9,153 nucleotides of DNA from Lysinibacillus sp. (GTDB lineage: Bacteria > Bacillota > Bacilli > Bacillales_A > Planococcaceae). Location: NCBI GenBank assembly GCA_012735355.1, contig JAAYHP010000290.1:1-9153 (forward strand). The letters run 5' to 3'. This document shows, piece after piece, positions 1 to 6,130 of this stretch (position 1 is the first letter of the stretch; each line of letters opens with the position of its first letter). The notes under the pieces are model-generated. The model was given only the letters and a program-made list of their open reading frames with translations, did no database searches and had not been told where the DNA came from. A program made the position numbers and the translations under genes.

Positions 1-141
1 ATTTTCTCTTAAAAGAAAATGATGAGTTTTTGATATTAAACTGAAAATTGATTTTCGTTGCATATCATTTTTTTACTATGCTTCTTCACTGATTCTTAAT
101 TAAATTAGCTATATGTCCCAACCTCTTTTTATGCTATTTTG
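1..141. other. AT-rich intergenic region downstream of the deacetylase gene
   Basis: No open frame with coding character is seen on either strand. The first 20 bases form an AT-rich imperfect inverted repeat (ATTTTCT at 1-7, AGAAAAT at 14-20), and a 6-bp inverted repeat with a 2-base centre lies at 43-56. Neither has enough GC to be a credible terminator. Positions 114-130 read TGTCCCAACCTCTTTTT, which looks like the right arm and T-tract of a plus-strand terminator, but its matching left arm is not found nearby. No clear terminator for the minus-strand deacetylase gene is visible here, so its transcript may run past the left edge. Confidence 0.5.
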
Positions 142-1548
142 CTAGTTTTGTTCTGCTAAAAGTTCGCTTACTGTCACAAATTCATAGCCTTCTTGTTGTA
201 AGTAGATTAATACGCTCTCTAAACCATCTGCAGTAGATTGATGAATGTCGTGCATTAAAATAATTGCCCCGTCATGTAAGTTGGCTTTTACAGCTGGTAA
301 CAGTTTGTTTGGATCGCGATGCTTCCAATCGTAAGTATCAATTGTCCACATAATGACTGGTACATCAATTAGGCTATCAACATGTTGGTTTTTAGCGCCA
401 TAAGGAGGTCTAAACACCGTTGGATACTCGCCTATGACATCAAAAATAATTTGATCGGTATGGTCGACTTGCCATTGGACTTGGGAAGTTGACTGTTTCG
501 TTAATTCTGGATGGTTGTATGTATGGTTACCGATTTCATGACCACGACTTACTACTTCTTTAGCGATGTCTGTATGTTTTTCCACTTGTTTGCCGAGCAT
601 GAAGAAGGTTGCTTTTGCATCGTATTTTTCAAGGGTATTCAAAATTTGCATTGTCACTTTTGGATGTGGACCATCATCGAAAGTTAACGCAACTTTCTTT
701 TTATTTTCTTTAGGAGTGACAATCGTTACTTCGCTTTTTTCTTCACTTTGGAAAACGGATGCTAAAATAGGATTCAAGTAAGAGATTGGTAGAGTCACAG
801 TTGGCGAACCAACGTCTTTTACAGCTACTTCACCTTGGTTAAAATAAAATACAATCGCATTATCAATAAGTGCAAAACGGTTAAACTTTTCCCAAAGTGG
901 GGAAGTGGCGTTTTGCAGTTGGTCGTTAAAAATTGAATTATTGTAATGGCGCACTAGTTCAGCACGAATCACTTTGGCTAAAACATCTAAATGACCAACA
1001 TCATAATTCAATAATGCCCGAGATTGTACAATTTCTCCAGTTTCTTTATGAAAGACGATCGTTTTAAAAGATTCATCGTACGAAAATCGATTCAAAGTAG
1101 AGAGAGTTTTAAATATGACGGAGTAATATTGGTTATTATATTCGTGAATTTCTGAAGTAATATCTAGATGACCTATCGTCTTTACTTTATTTTTCTGGTT
1201 TTTTGTAGTTAATGCAGTTATGTAGCTATTTTTTGAGTCTTCTATGTATTTCTTAATTTCTTCATTCACCGAATCAAAAGGTGTTTTTGGATATTGTAAA
1301 GAATATGGTATTAAGCTGTTCATGGATGTTTCTGAAACGATTTGAATCTCCGGGAAACTGGAATTTGTGATATCAATAAGAGAGGGAATCTCTACATTTG
1401 GATTAGCTGTTGCAGCAACAGTTGTCTTTTGAAATTTAAATTGACCTGTTATTGAAATAGTGATAATGATAATAGCAGTTAAAGTAATAATAGAACTAAT
1501 CAATAAAAAGTCGATCATTGCACTGCGATTAGACTTACGGTGCCTCAT
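142..1548 (-). CDS. pdaC: Membrane-anchored PdaC-type polysaccharide (peptidoglycan) deacetylase
   Basis: This 468-residue protein probably removes N-acetyl groups from cell-wall glycan outside the membrane. A short basic N-terminus and one hydrophobic segment (about 12-34) look like an uncleaved signal anchor. Residues about 80-265 resemble the DUF4163/DUF3298 region found in B. subtilis PdaC and in the anti-sigma factor RsiV. A lysine-rich linker leads to a NodB domain (about 287-468). All NodB motifs are present: TFDDG (289-293; Asp291, Asp292), HTYNHP (342-347; metal-binding His342 and His346), RPPYG (380-384), DTYDW (404-408) and LMHD (431-434). Length and layout match PdaC, a MurNAc deacetylase of about 467 residues linked to lysozyme resistance. 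The ATG has a GAGGAG site (1557-1562 on this strand) 8 bases upstream. The gene stands alone and is divergent from the exporter operon. The deacetylase call is firm; assignment as PdaC, and MurNAc as substrate, is inferred from layout. Confidence 0.88.
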   Translation of the reverse strand: MRHRKSNRSAMIDFLLISSIITLTAIIIITISITGQFKFQKTTVAATANPNVEIPSLIDITNSSFPEIQIVSETSMNSLIPYSLQYPKTPFDSVNEEIKKYIEDSKNSYITALTTKNQKNKVKTIGHLDITSEIHEYNNQYYSVIFKTLSTLNRFSYDESFKTIVFHKETGEIVQSRALLNYDVGHLDVLAKVIRAELVRHYNNSIFNDQLQNATSPLWEKFNRFALIDNAIVFYFNQGEVAVKDVGSPTVTLPISYLNPILASVFQSEEKSEVTIVTPKENKKKVALTFDDGPHPKVTMQILNTLEKYDAKATFFMLGKQVEKHTDIAKEVVSRGHEIGNHTYNHPELTKQSTSQVQWQVDHTDQIIFDVIGEYPTVFRPPYGAKNQHVDSLIDVPVIMWTIDTYDWKHRDPNKLLPAVKANLHDGAIILMHDIHQSTADGLESVLIYLQQEGYEFVTVSELLAEQN

Positions 1549-1598
1549 TTTTTAGACTCCTCTCTTAAAAATAATTTAATCTTTTTATCATTAAGAAC

Positions 1599-1627
1599 TT
1601 GAGATTTACACTTCTGTTCGGTAATAT
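1599..1627 (+). promoter_or_regulatory. Candidate sigma-A promoter for the split exporter operon
   Basis: TTGAGA (1599-1604, 5 of 6 to consensus) is followed after exactly 17 bases by TAATAT (1622-1627, 4 of 6). Transcription would start near 1634, giving a leader of about 20 bases that just includes the SD region (AAAGGAAG, 1638-1645) before the ATG at 1655. It is in the 106-bp gap between divergent genes. No equally good promoter was found on the opposite strand for the deacetylase gene. Confidence 0.5.
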
Positions 1628-1654
1628 TGCAAGGAAGAAAGGAAGAACTTAACA

Positions 1655-2407
1655 ATGATATACAATGAACAAAAGGATGATTTGGCGTTAGATTGTTTAT
1701 TGTTAGCAGGGCAAATTATGATGGAAAGCGGGGCTGAAACCTATCGAGTGGAAGATACGATGATCAGGATGGCCCATTCTCAAAATTTAGATGCCCAAAG
1801 CTATGTTACGCCAACGGGAATTATTTTGACCCTTGGAAAACAGCAAAAGACGAAAATTATATCGATTGCTTCCCGCATAACAGATTTGCACAAAATTGCG
1901 AAAGTTAATAATATTTCTAGGAAACTTACACTTAAAATAATAACATTAGAAGAGGCGTATGACGAGTTAAGATTAATACAAAAAACAAATTATTTTTTAC
2001 CATTTTATTTGCAAATTTTTATGGCCGCAGTATCAAGCGCTTGTTTTTTAATTTTATTTAAAGGGACGTACTTTGATATGCCCGCAGCTTTTGTCGCTGG
2101 TGGTGCTGGTTACTCAGCTCTTTTATTTATACAAAAGCTAACGAAGGTAAAGTTCTTCTCTGAATTCTTTGCATCTTTTATTATTGCTCTCTCTGCCTTT
2201 TGTGCAGTGTATTTCGGCTATGGATTGGAAATAGATAAAATTATCATCGGTGCCGTGATGCCCCTTGTTCCAGGAGTATTAATTACGAATGCGGTTCGAG
2301 ATATGATTGCAGGGCACTTAACAGCAGGTATTGCGAAAGGTACAGAAGCGTTACTAACGGCTTTTTCCATTGGATCAGGTGTTGCTGTCGTATTGGTATT
2401 TATTTAA
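1655..2407 (+). CDS. Threonine/serine exporter family, N-terminal half (ThrE_1/DUF1212, YjjP-like)
   Basis: This 250-residue membrane protein is the first half of a split ThrE-type exporter. The soluble N-terminal part (about 1-110) has the family features: a GQIMMESGAETYRVEDT stretch near residues 19-35 and a YVTPTGI stretch near 49-55. Five hydrophobic segments follow at about 115-136, 140-161, 168-190, 194-215 and 228-250, the fourth containing PLVPG (203-207). In Corynebacterium glutamicum ThrE both halves are one polypeptide of about 10 membrane segments exporting threonine and serine. In E. coli the separate YjjP and YjjB proteins are linked to succinate export. The substrate here therefore cannot be fixed from sequence. 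The next gene starts 12 bases after the stop and encodes the partner half. The ATG is preceded by a purine-rich AAAGGAAG about 9 bases upstream. Confidence 0.9.
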   Translation: MIYNEQKDDLALDCLLLAGQIMMESGAETYRVEDTMIRMAHSQNLDAQSYVTPTGIILTLGKQQKTKIISIASRITDLHKIAKVNNISRKLTLKIITLEEAYDELRLIQKTNYFLPFYLQIFMAAVSSACFLILFKGTYFDMPAAFVAGGAGYSALLFIQKLTKVKFFSEFFASFIIALSAFCAVYFGYGLEIDKIIIGAVMPLVPGVLITNAVRDMIAGHLTAGIAKGTEALLTAFSIGSGVAVVLVFI

Positions 2408-2411
2408 GGAG
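2406..2411 (+). promoter_or_regulatory. SD site that decides the start of the second exporter gene
   Basis: AAGGAG overlaps the TAA stop of the upstream gene (2405-2407). It is 8 bases from the ATG at 2420 but only 2 bases from the in-frame GTG at 2414, so the ATG is the better start. Confidence 0.75.
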
Positions 2412-2419
2412 TAGTGGTC

Positions 2420-2899
2420 ATGGACTATATTATTCAATTTATCTTCAGCTTTTTTGCAACGGCAAGTCTTTGTGTCATTTTTAATGCCCCTACAAGAGTG
2501 ATTCCTTATTGTGGTTTAGTAGGAGCTCTTGGCTGGATAATTTTTTATACGACGATGGAATTAAAAATGCCGGAAGTAACCGCATATTTTTTAGGTGCAT
2601 TCGTTGTAGCAATTTGTGCTCAAGGGTTTGCGAGAAAGTTGAAAACGCCGATGATTGTATTTATCGTTTCAGGTATTATTCCGCTCGTTCCTGGGGGACT
2701 CGCCTATAATACGATGCGTTATTTTGTAGAACAAAATTATGCTTTAGGGTTAGAAATGGGTATTCGAGCCTTTTTAATTTCTGGAGCTTTTGCCATGGGG
2801 ATTGTGTTTTCTGAAGTAATCTTTCAATTGTTTGTGCATTTTGTGAAAAACGGTATAACTTCCATGCAATCTTTTGATCGAAATAAAAGAGGACAGTGA
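2420..2899 (+). CDS. Threonine/serine exporter family, C-terminal half (ThrE_2/DUF3815, YjjB-like)
   Basis: This 159-residue protein is almost entirely membrane-embedded and forms the second half of the split ThrE/YjjPB-type exporter. Five hydrophobic segments are seen at about 3-22, 29-48, 53-72, 79-100 and 116-142. The fourth carries IPLVPGG (PLVPG at 88-92), mirroring the PLVPG in the fourth segment of the upstream partner; this suggests that the two halves share a related membrane core. The size and segment count fit the DUF3815 family. The gene is tightly coupled to its partner (12-base gap, SD overlapping the upstream stop) and is followed within 20 bases by a hairpin terminator, so the operon appears to be exactly two genes. 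An in-frame GTG at 2414 would add two residues but has poor SD spacing. The substrate (Thr/Ser or a dicarboxylate) is not determined. Confidence 0.9.
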   Translation: MDYIIQFIFSFFATASLCVIFNAPTRVIPYCGLVGALGWIIFYTTMELKMPEVTAYFLGAFVVAICAQGFARKLKTPMIVFIVSGIIPLVPGGLAYNTMRYFVEQNYALGLEMGIRAFLISGAFAMGIVFSEVIFQLFVHFVKNGITSMQSFDRNKRGQ

Positions 2900-2917
2900 A
2901 CGTGTTTTACATAAATT

Positions 2918-2948
2918 AGGCTACTCAGAAAATTGGTTTGAGTAGCCT
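2918..2948. terminator. Bidirectional intrinsic terminator between convergent genes
   Basis: AGGCTACTCA (2918-2927) pairs perfectly with TGAGTAGCCT (2939-2948), a 10-bp stem with an 11-base loop. On the plus strand the stem is followed by TTTAGTTGTT, a moderate U-tract. On the minus strand it is followed by AATTTATGT, which is weaker. It lies between two convergent stop codons (2899 and 2957), so it can serve both transcripts, more strongly for the plus-strand exporter operon. Confidence 0.85.
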
Positions 2949-2956
2949 TTTAGTTG

Positions 2957-4969
2957 TTACGCTTTCGCCATATGCTCGATTTCTTCAGCAGTAACAGCTT
3001 TACTAATTAAGAAACCTTGAATAGCATCACATTCGTATTCTTCCAATAGCTGTTTCTGTTCTTCTGTTTCGACTCCTTCAGCAATAACAGTTAAATTCAT
3101 CGATTTTCCAAAGTTAACAATACCATTAATTAATCGTTGGTTTTTATCCGATTGGGTTAATGATTGAATAAACGTTTGGTCGATTTTTAACACTTGAATA
3201 GGTAATAGCTGCATGTATCGGAAGGAAGCGTAACCTGTACCGAAGTCGTCCAATACGAAAGTGATTCCTTCCTCTTCTAATCTACGCATTTGTTGGATAA
3301 TTGATGTTTCCGCTTCTGCTTCTAATGCGAATTTTTCTGTAATTTCTAGTTTGATTAATTCGGCAGGGCAGCCAGTTTTCATCAATGTATTTAATATGAA
3401 TTTCGCCATATTTTTATCCCTAAATTCACGTACCGATAAGTTAATACCAACTTTTAAATTAAAACCTTGTTGATACCAAGTCGCTGCTTGTTTACAAGCT
3501 TCTTCAATCATAAAGGAACCGATGTCGTTAATTAAGCCTGTTTCCTCAGCAATTGGGATTAATTCATCTGGGCTTACGACGCCAATTTGTTCATCGTCCC
3601 AACGCACTAAAGCTTCGACTGCATTAATTTTTCCTGTTTTCAAGTCCATTTGTGGTTGATATAAAACTTTTAAGTTATGTTGATCTAAGGCTAATAATAG
3701 TCGTTTTTCGATGATGGACTTCCGGTTTAATGCTTTATGGGTTGCTTCAGAAAGAGATAATATATTGTCGCCACCAGCATCTCGAACGTTGGCAATCGTA
3801 GCAAGGGATGCGTTCATTAATTGGGTAAAGTTCGATTGGTCTTGCGGTGAACGGGTAATGCCTCCGCTCACTGTAATCGGCATTGCACGGTTACCGATGT
3901 AGATAGGATTTTGTTTTAAATACGTTAAGAAACCTTGTATAAACCATTCCCCTAGAGGTGTAATAACGACAAAATCACTTTCGTTGATGCGAGCTAGTAA
4001 ACTATCTTGGAAGTAAATTTTTAATCGCTTTGTAAACTCCATAATTAAATTGTTTTCAAGTTGAGTATTATGTAGCTCTTTTAACGTATAAAACTTATCA
4101 ATACTCAAATAAACGAAATAAAAACGTTGTTCTTCAGCAATCATTTCTTTTACGGTGTTCTCAAGACGATGTACATTCATTAAGCCCGTTTCTGCATCAA
4201 CATAGGCGATTCTTTCTAACTTTTGTTGCAATTCTTTTTCGTACGTAATGTCTTGTTCAATTAATACGTAACGATATTCTTCATCCTTTTGAGAATAAGT
4301 TGGAATCGCCGTTAAATGTACCCAGTAAGTTACACCATTTTTAGAGATTTTTTGAACATCACCTTGCCAAATGTTCCCGGAAGTTAATGTGTTCCAAATG
4401 TTTCTAGTTATTTCTTGGCTTTCTTCCGTTTCAGGGAAAAGCTGCCAGAATGTTTTTCTAAGTATGCGTTTAGGTGTCCATTTACTCGTTTTTAAGAACA
4501 AAGAATTACAATTTATGATAAAACCGTCTTGATCTATAGTAACCATCATAAAGGATGAAAGTAGACCGTTTTTTAAATCTGTTAATTCTTGATTTGAATA
4601 GTTTATTTGTGAAAATTGTTCTTCAAGCAAGCAATGAATAACGATGCATTGTTTATTGTTCAAGGTAGATGGAATTACAATGATGTCAGCGTTGATAAGA
4701 GATTCCGCTTTATTTACCATTTGTATTTGGTTTATTCGAAGAAATTGTTCTGCATTCAAAATCTGTTGCCAAGTATCTTCAGATAAAGTAGATAATAAGT
4801 AGTTTTTTATTAAATCTTTACTATGAAAGTCTTGGGCAGAATATCCGAAAAGTTGCTCGCACGAATTATTGTAAATGATAATTTGTCCATTTGTATCAAG
4901 CGCAAAAGAAGGGAACGGAGCTTTCAATAGTAGATTTTCAACGTAATTGTAATTTTTATTACGGCTCAT
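2957..4969 (-). CDS. PAS-PAS-GGDEF(degenerate)-EAL protein, probable cyclic-di-GMP phosphodiesterase
   Basis: This 670-residue protein has no evident membrane segment and is probably cytoplasmic. Order: PAS (about 8-115), a second PAS with PAC-like end (about 130-248), GGDEF-like domain (about 250-410) and EAL domain (about 425-668). The EAL domain keeps the residues expected for cyclic-di-GMP hydrolysis: Glu452 in EALVR, Asn510, Glu542, Asp574-Asp575 in DDFGTGYAS, Lys595, Glu631 and Gln651. The GGDEF signature is replaced by NESDF (329-333). The usual DxD metal motif reads SID (289-291) and the guanine-contacting Asn position is Lys297. It should therefore lack diguanylate cyclase activity and probably does not bind GTP in the usual way. 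The likely role is lowering cyclic-di-GMP in response to a PAS-sensed signal (redox, oxygen or ligand unknown). The ATG has AAGGAG 9 bases upstream. It is divergent from the EamA transporter gene. Confidence 0.92.
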   Translation of the reverse strand: MSRNKNYNYVENLLLKAPFPSFALDTNGQIIIYNNSCEQLFGYSAQDFHSKDLIKNYLLSTLSEDTWQQILNAEQFLRINQIQMVNKAESLINADIIVIPSTLNNKQCIVIHCLLEEQFSQINYSNQELTDLKNGLLSSFMMVTIDQDGFIINCNSLFLKTSKWTPKRILRKTFWQLFPETEESQEITRNIWNTLTSGNIWQGDVQKISKNGVTYWVHLTAIPTYSQKDEEYRYVLIEQDITYEKELQQKLERIAYVDAETGLMNVHRLENTVKEMIAEEQRFYFVYLSIDKFYTLKELHNTQLENNLIMEFTKRLKIYFQDSLLARINESDFVVITPLGEWFIQGFLTYLKQNPIYIGNRAMPITVSGGITRSPQDQSNFTQLMNASLATIANVRDAGGDNILSLSEATHKALNRKSIIEKRLLLALDQHNLKVLYQPQMDLKTGKINAVEALVRWDDEQIGVVSPDELIPIAEETGLINDIGSFMIEEACKQAATWYQQGFNLKVGINLSVREFRDKNMAKFILNTLMKTGCPAELIKLEITEKFALEAEAETSIIQQMRRLEEEGITFVLDDFGTGYASFRYMQLLPIQVLKIDQTFIQSLTQSDKNQRLINGIVNFGKSMNLTVIAEGVETEEQKQLLEEYECDAIQGFLISKAVTAEEIEHMAKA

Positions 4970-5008
4970 CCTTTTTGTCTCCTTGCATATCGTAATTTTA
5001 TACTATTT

Positions 5009-5037
5009 ATTATAATTAATTCGTAGCAAATAGTCAT
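5009..5037 (-). promoter_or_regulatory. Candidate sigma-A promoter for the PAS-GGDEF-EAL gene
   Basis: Read on the minus strand, ATGACT (5037-5032, 4 of 6) is separated by 17 bases from a perfect TATAAT (5014-5009). Transcription would begin near 5002, leaving a leader of about 33 bases that includes the AAGGAG site (5' end at 4984) before the ATG at 4969. Confidence 0.6.
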
Positions 5038-5057
5038 TATTATTGATTGATAATTTT

Positions 5058-5086
5058 TTGACGGTAATATGAAGTGAATCTATATT
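5058..5086 (+). promoter_or_regulatory. Candidate sigma-A promoter for the EamA transporter gene
   Basis: TTGACG (5058-5063, 5 of 6) and TATATT (5081-5086, 5 of 6) are spaced by exactly 17 bases. The start site would be near 5093, giving a leader of about 63 bases to the ATG at 5156. The -35 box lies 20 bases from the -35 box of the divergent promoter, so one DNA-binding protein could affect both. Confidence 0.6.
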
Positions 5087-5140
5087 CCTAAAAAACAGTA
5101 AAAAAGTGTAATTTGTTATTTGGGATTGATAAAATACATG

Positions 5141-5147
5141 AAGGATG
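5141..5147 (+). promoter_or_regulatory. SD site that decides the start of the EamA gene
   Basis: AAGGATG lies 8 bases before the ATG at 5156. The upstream in-frame starts, ATG at 5138 and TTG at 5120, have no purine-rich site at useful distance. The 5156 start also places the first membrane segment close to the N-terminus, as usual in this family. Confidence 0.65.
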
Positions 5148-5155
5148 TTTTCATA

Positions 5156-6067
5156 ATGGACCATTTAAAAGGGATTATATTAATTGTCACCGGCTCAATG
5201 TTGTGGGGGGCAACGGGGCCATTAACGGAGTGGCTCCTTCAAAATACAGAGATGTCCGTAAATTTCTTGCTCACAGTTCGGTTGTTAATTGCAGGTGTAG
5301 GAATTTTATTGTTTTTGCAAATAGCCAATAAATCAATCTTTAACATTTGGAAATCAAAGTATTGGATTATTCAATTAGTAATTTATAGCATTATTGGCAT
5401 GTTGGGGATTCAGTATTCCTTCACGACAACAATACATAAAAGTAATGCGGTTTTTGCAACGTTATTACAGTTTTTAGGACCGATATTTATCGTTGGATTT
5501 ACATCGTTAAAGCTTAAACAATGGCCGCCTCGGTATCAAATCATCGGAATTTTAGGTACATTTGTTGGCTTATTTTTACTGTTAACGAATTTAAAGTTCA
5601 ATCAATTGTTAGTGAGCAATGAGGCGATTGTTTGGGGCTTTATTTTAGGTATTACCTTTGCCTTTTATACGTTGTATCCTGTGCGTCTTATGGCGGAGTG
5701 GGGGGTTTTACTTGTTGTCGGTTGGAGCATGTTTATAGGTGGAATTTTATTAGGAACTGGGTCGGTTATATGGCAAAGTGAAGATTGGTCTTTGCTTGTA
5801 GATTGGAAGATATGTCTTTTGTTGGCTAGCCTTATTTTCTTTAGTACAATTGCTTTCGTTATGTTTTTGAGCAGTATGAAATATATTAGTCCGGTATTAA
5901 CGAGCGTATTATCGACAGTGGAGCCATTAACAGCGATGGTGATTTCTTTTATTGTGTTTTCTACATCTTTTGGCGGTTGGCAATTAGTTGGAATATTCTT
6001 TATGCTTATATGCGTAACATGGATTTCTGTTGCGAGTGAAAAAGCAGAAAAATACAAAAAGAGTTAA
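5156..6067 (+). CDS. EamA-family (drug/metabolite transporter superfamily) permease
   Basis: This 303-residue integral membrane protein has about ten hydrophobic segments arranged as two EamA repeats. The first repeat opens with a SMLWGATGPLTEW stretch and contains AVFATLLQFLGPIF, the typical end-of-repeat pattern. The second repeat ends with KYISPVLTSVLSTVEPLTA, a hallmark of the family in which a Pro-Glu pair precedes the ninth segment. A short basic tail ends the protein. Members move amino acids, other metabolites or drugs, usually outward; the substrate here is unknown. The start at 5156 was chosen for its SD site. A sigma-A-like promoter sits upstream. No hairpin terminator is visible after the stop, and the ABC transporter genes begin 63 bases later on the same strand, so read-through into them is possible. 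Confidence 0.88.
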   Translation: MDHLKGIILIVTGSMLWGATGPLTEWLLQNTEMSVNFLLTVRLLIAGVGILLFLQIANKSIFNIWKSKYWIIQLVIYSIIGMLGIQYSFTTTIHKSNAVFATLLQFLGPIFIVGFTSLKLKQWPPRYQIIGILGTFVGLFLLLTNLKFNQLLVSNEAIVWGFILGITFAFYTLYPVRLMAEWGVLLVVGWSMFIGGILLGTGSVIWQSEDWSLLVDWKICLLLASLIFFSTIAFVMFLSSMKYISPVLTSVLSTVEPLTAMVISFIVFSTSFGGWQLVGIFFMLICVTWISVASEKAEKYKKS

Positions 6068-6119
6068 GTTTGTGAACGAATTGCAACATGAATTTTTGAA
6101 AAGCAAGATGTTGTGGATC

Positions 6120-6126
6120 GGGGTGG
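6120..6126 (+). promoter_or_regulatory. Probable SD site for the first ABC transporter gene
   Basis: GGGGTGG lies 4 bases before the GTG at 6131. The alternative in-frame GTG at 6113 has no recognisable SD. The spacing is slightly short, so this is a moderate call. Confidence 0.5.
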
Positions 6127-6130
6127 ACTT

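Noticed and set aside
1..20. Inverted repeat ATTTTCT/AGAAAAT as a possible terminator
   Set aside because: It is almost pure A/T, would form a weak hairpin and has no T-tract in a useful position. Such symmetry is expected by chance in this base composition.
1549..1640. Promoter for the deacetylase gene on the minus strand (TTGCAA at 1632-1627, then TAAATC after 18 bases)
   Set aside because: The -10 box matches only 3 of 6 positions and no better pair or ECF-type pattern was found, so it is not called although a promoter must exist nearby.
1628..1654. Riboswitch or attenuator in the leader of the exporter operon
   Set aside because: The predicted leader is only about 20 bases and holds just the SD region. 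The other leaders in the window are also too short or lack stable structure.
5120..5155. Upstream starts for the EamA gene (TTG 5120, ATG 5138)
   Set aside because: Neither has an SD site, whereas ATG 5156 has AAGGATG at 8 bases.
5665..6057. Minus-strand 130-codon open frame inside the EamA gene
   Set aside because: It is antisense to a convincing transporter gene, lacks recognisable motifs and leads into no downstream gene.
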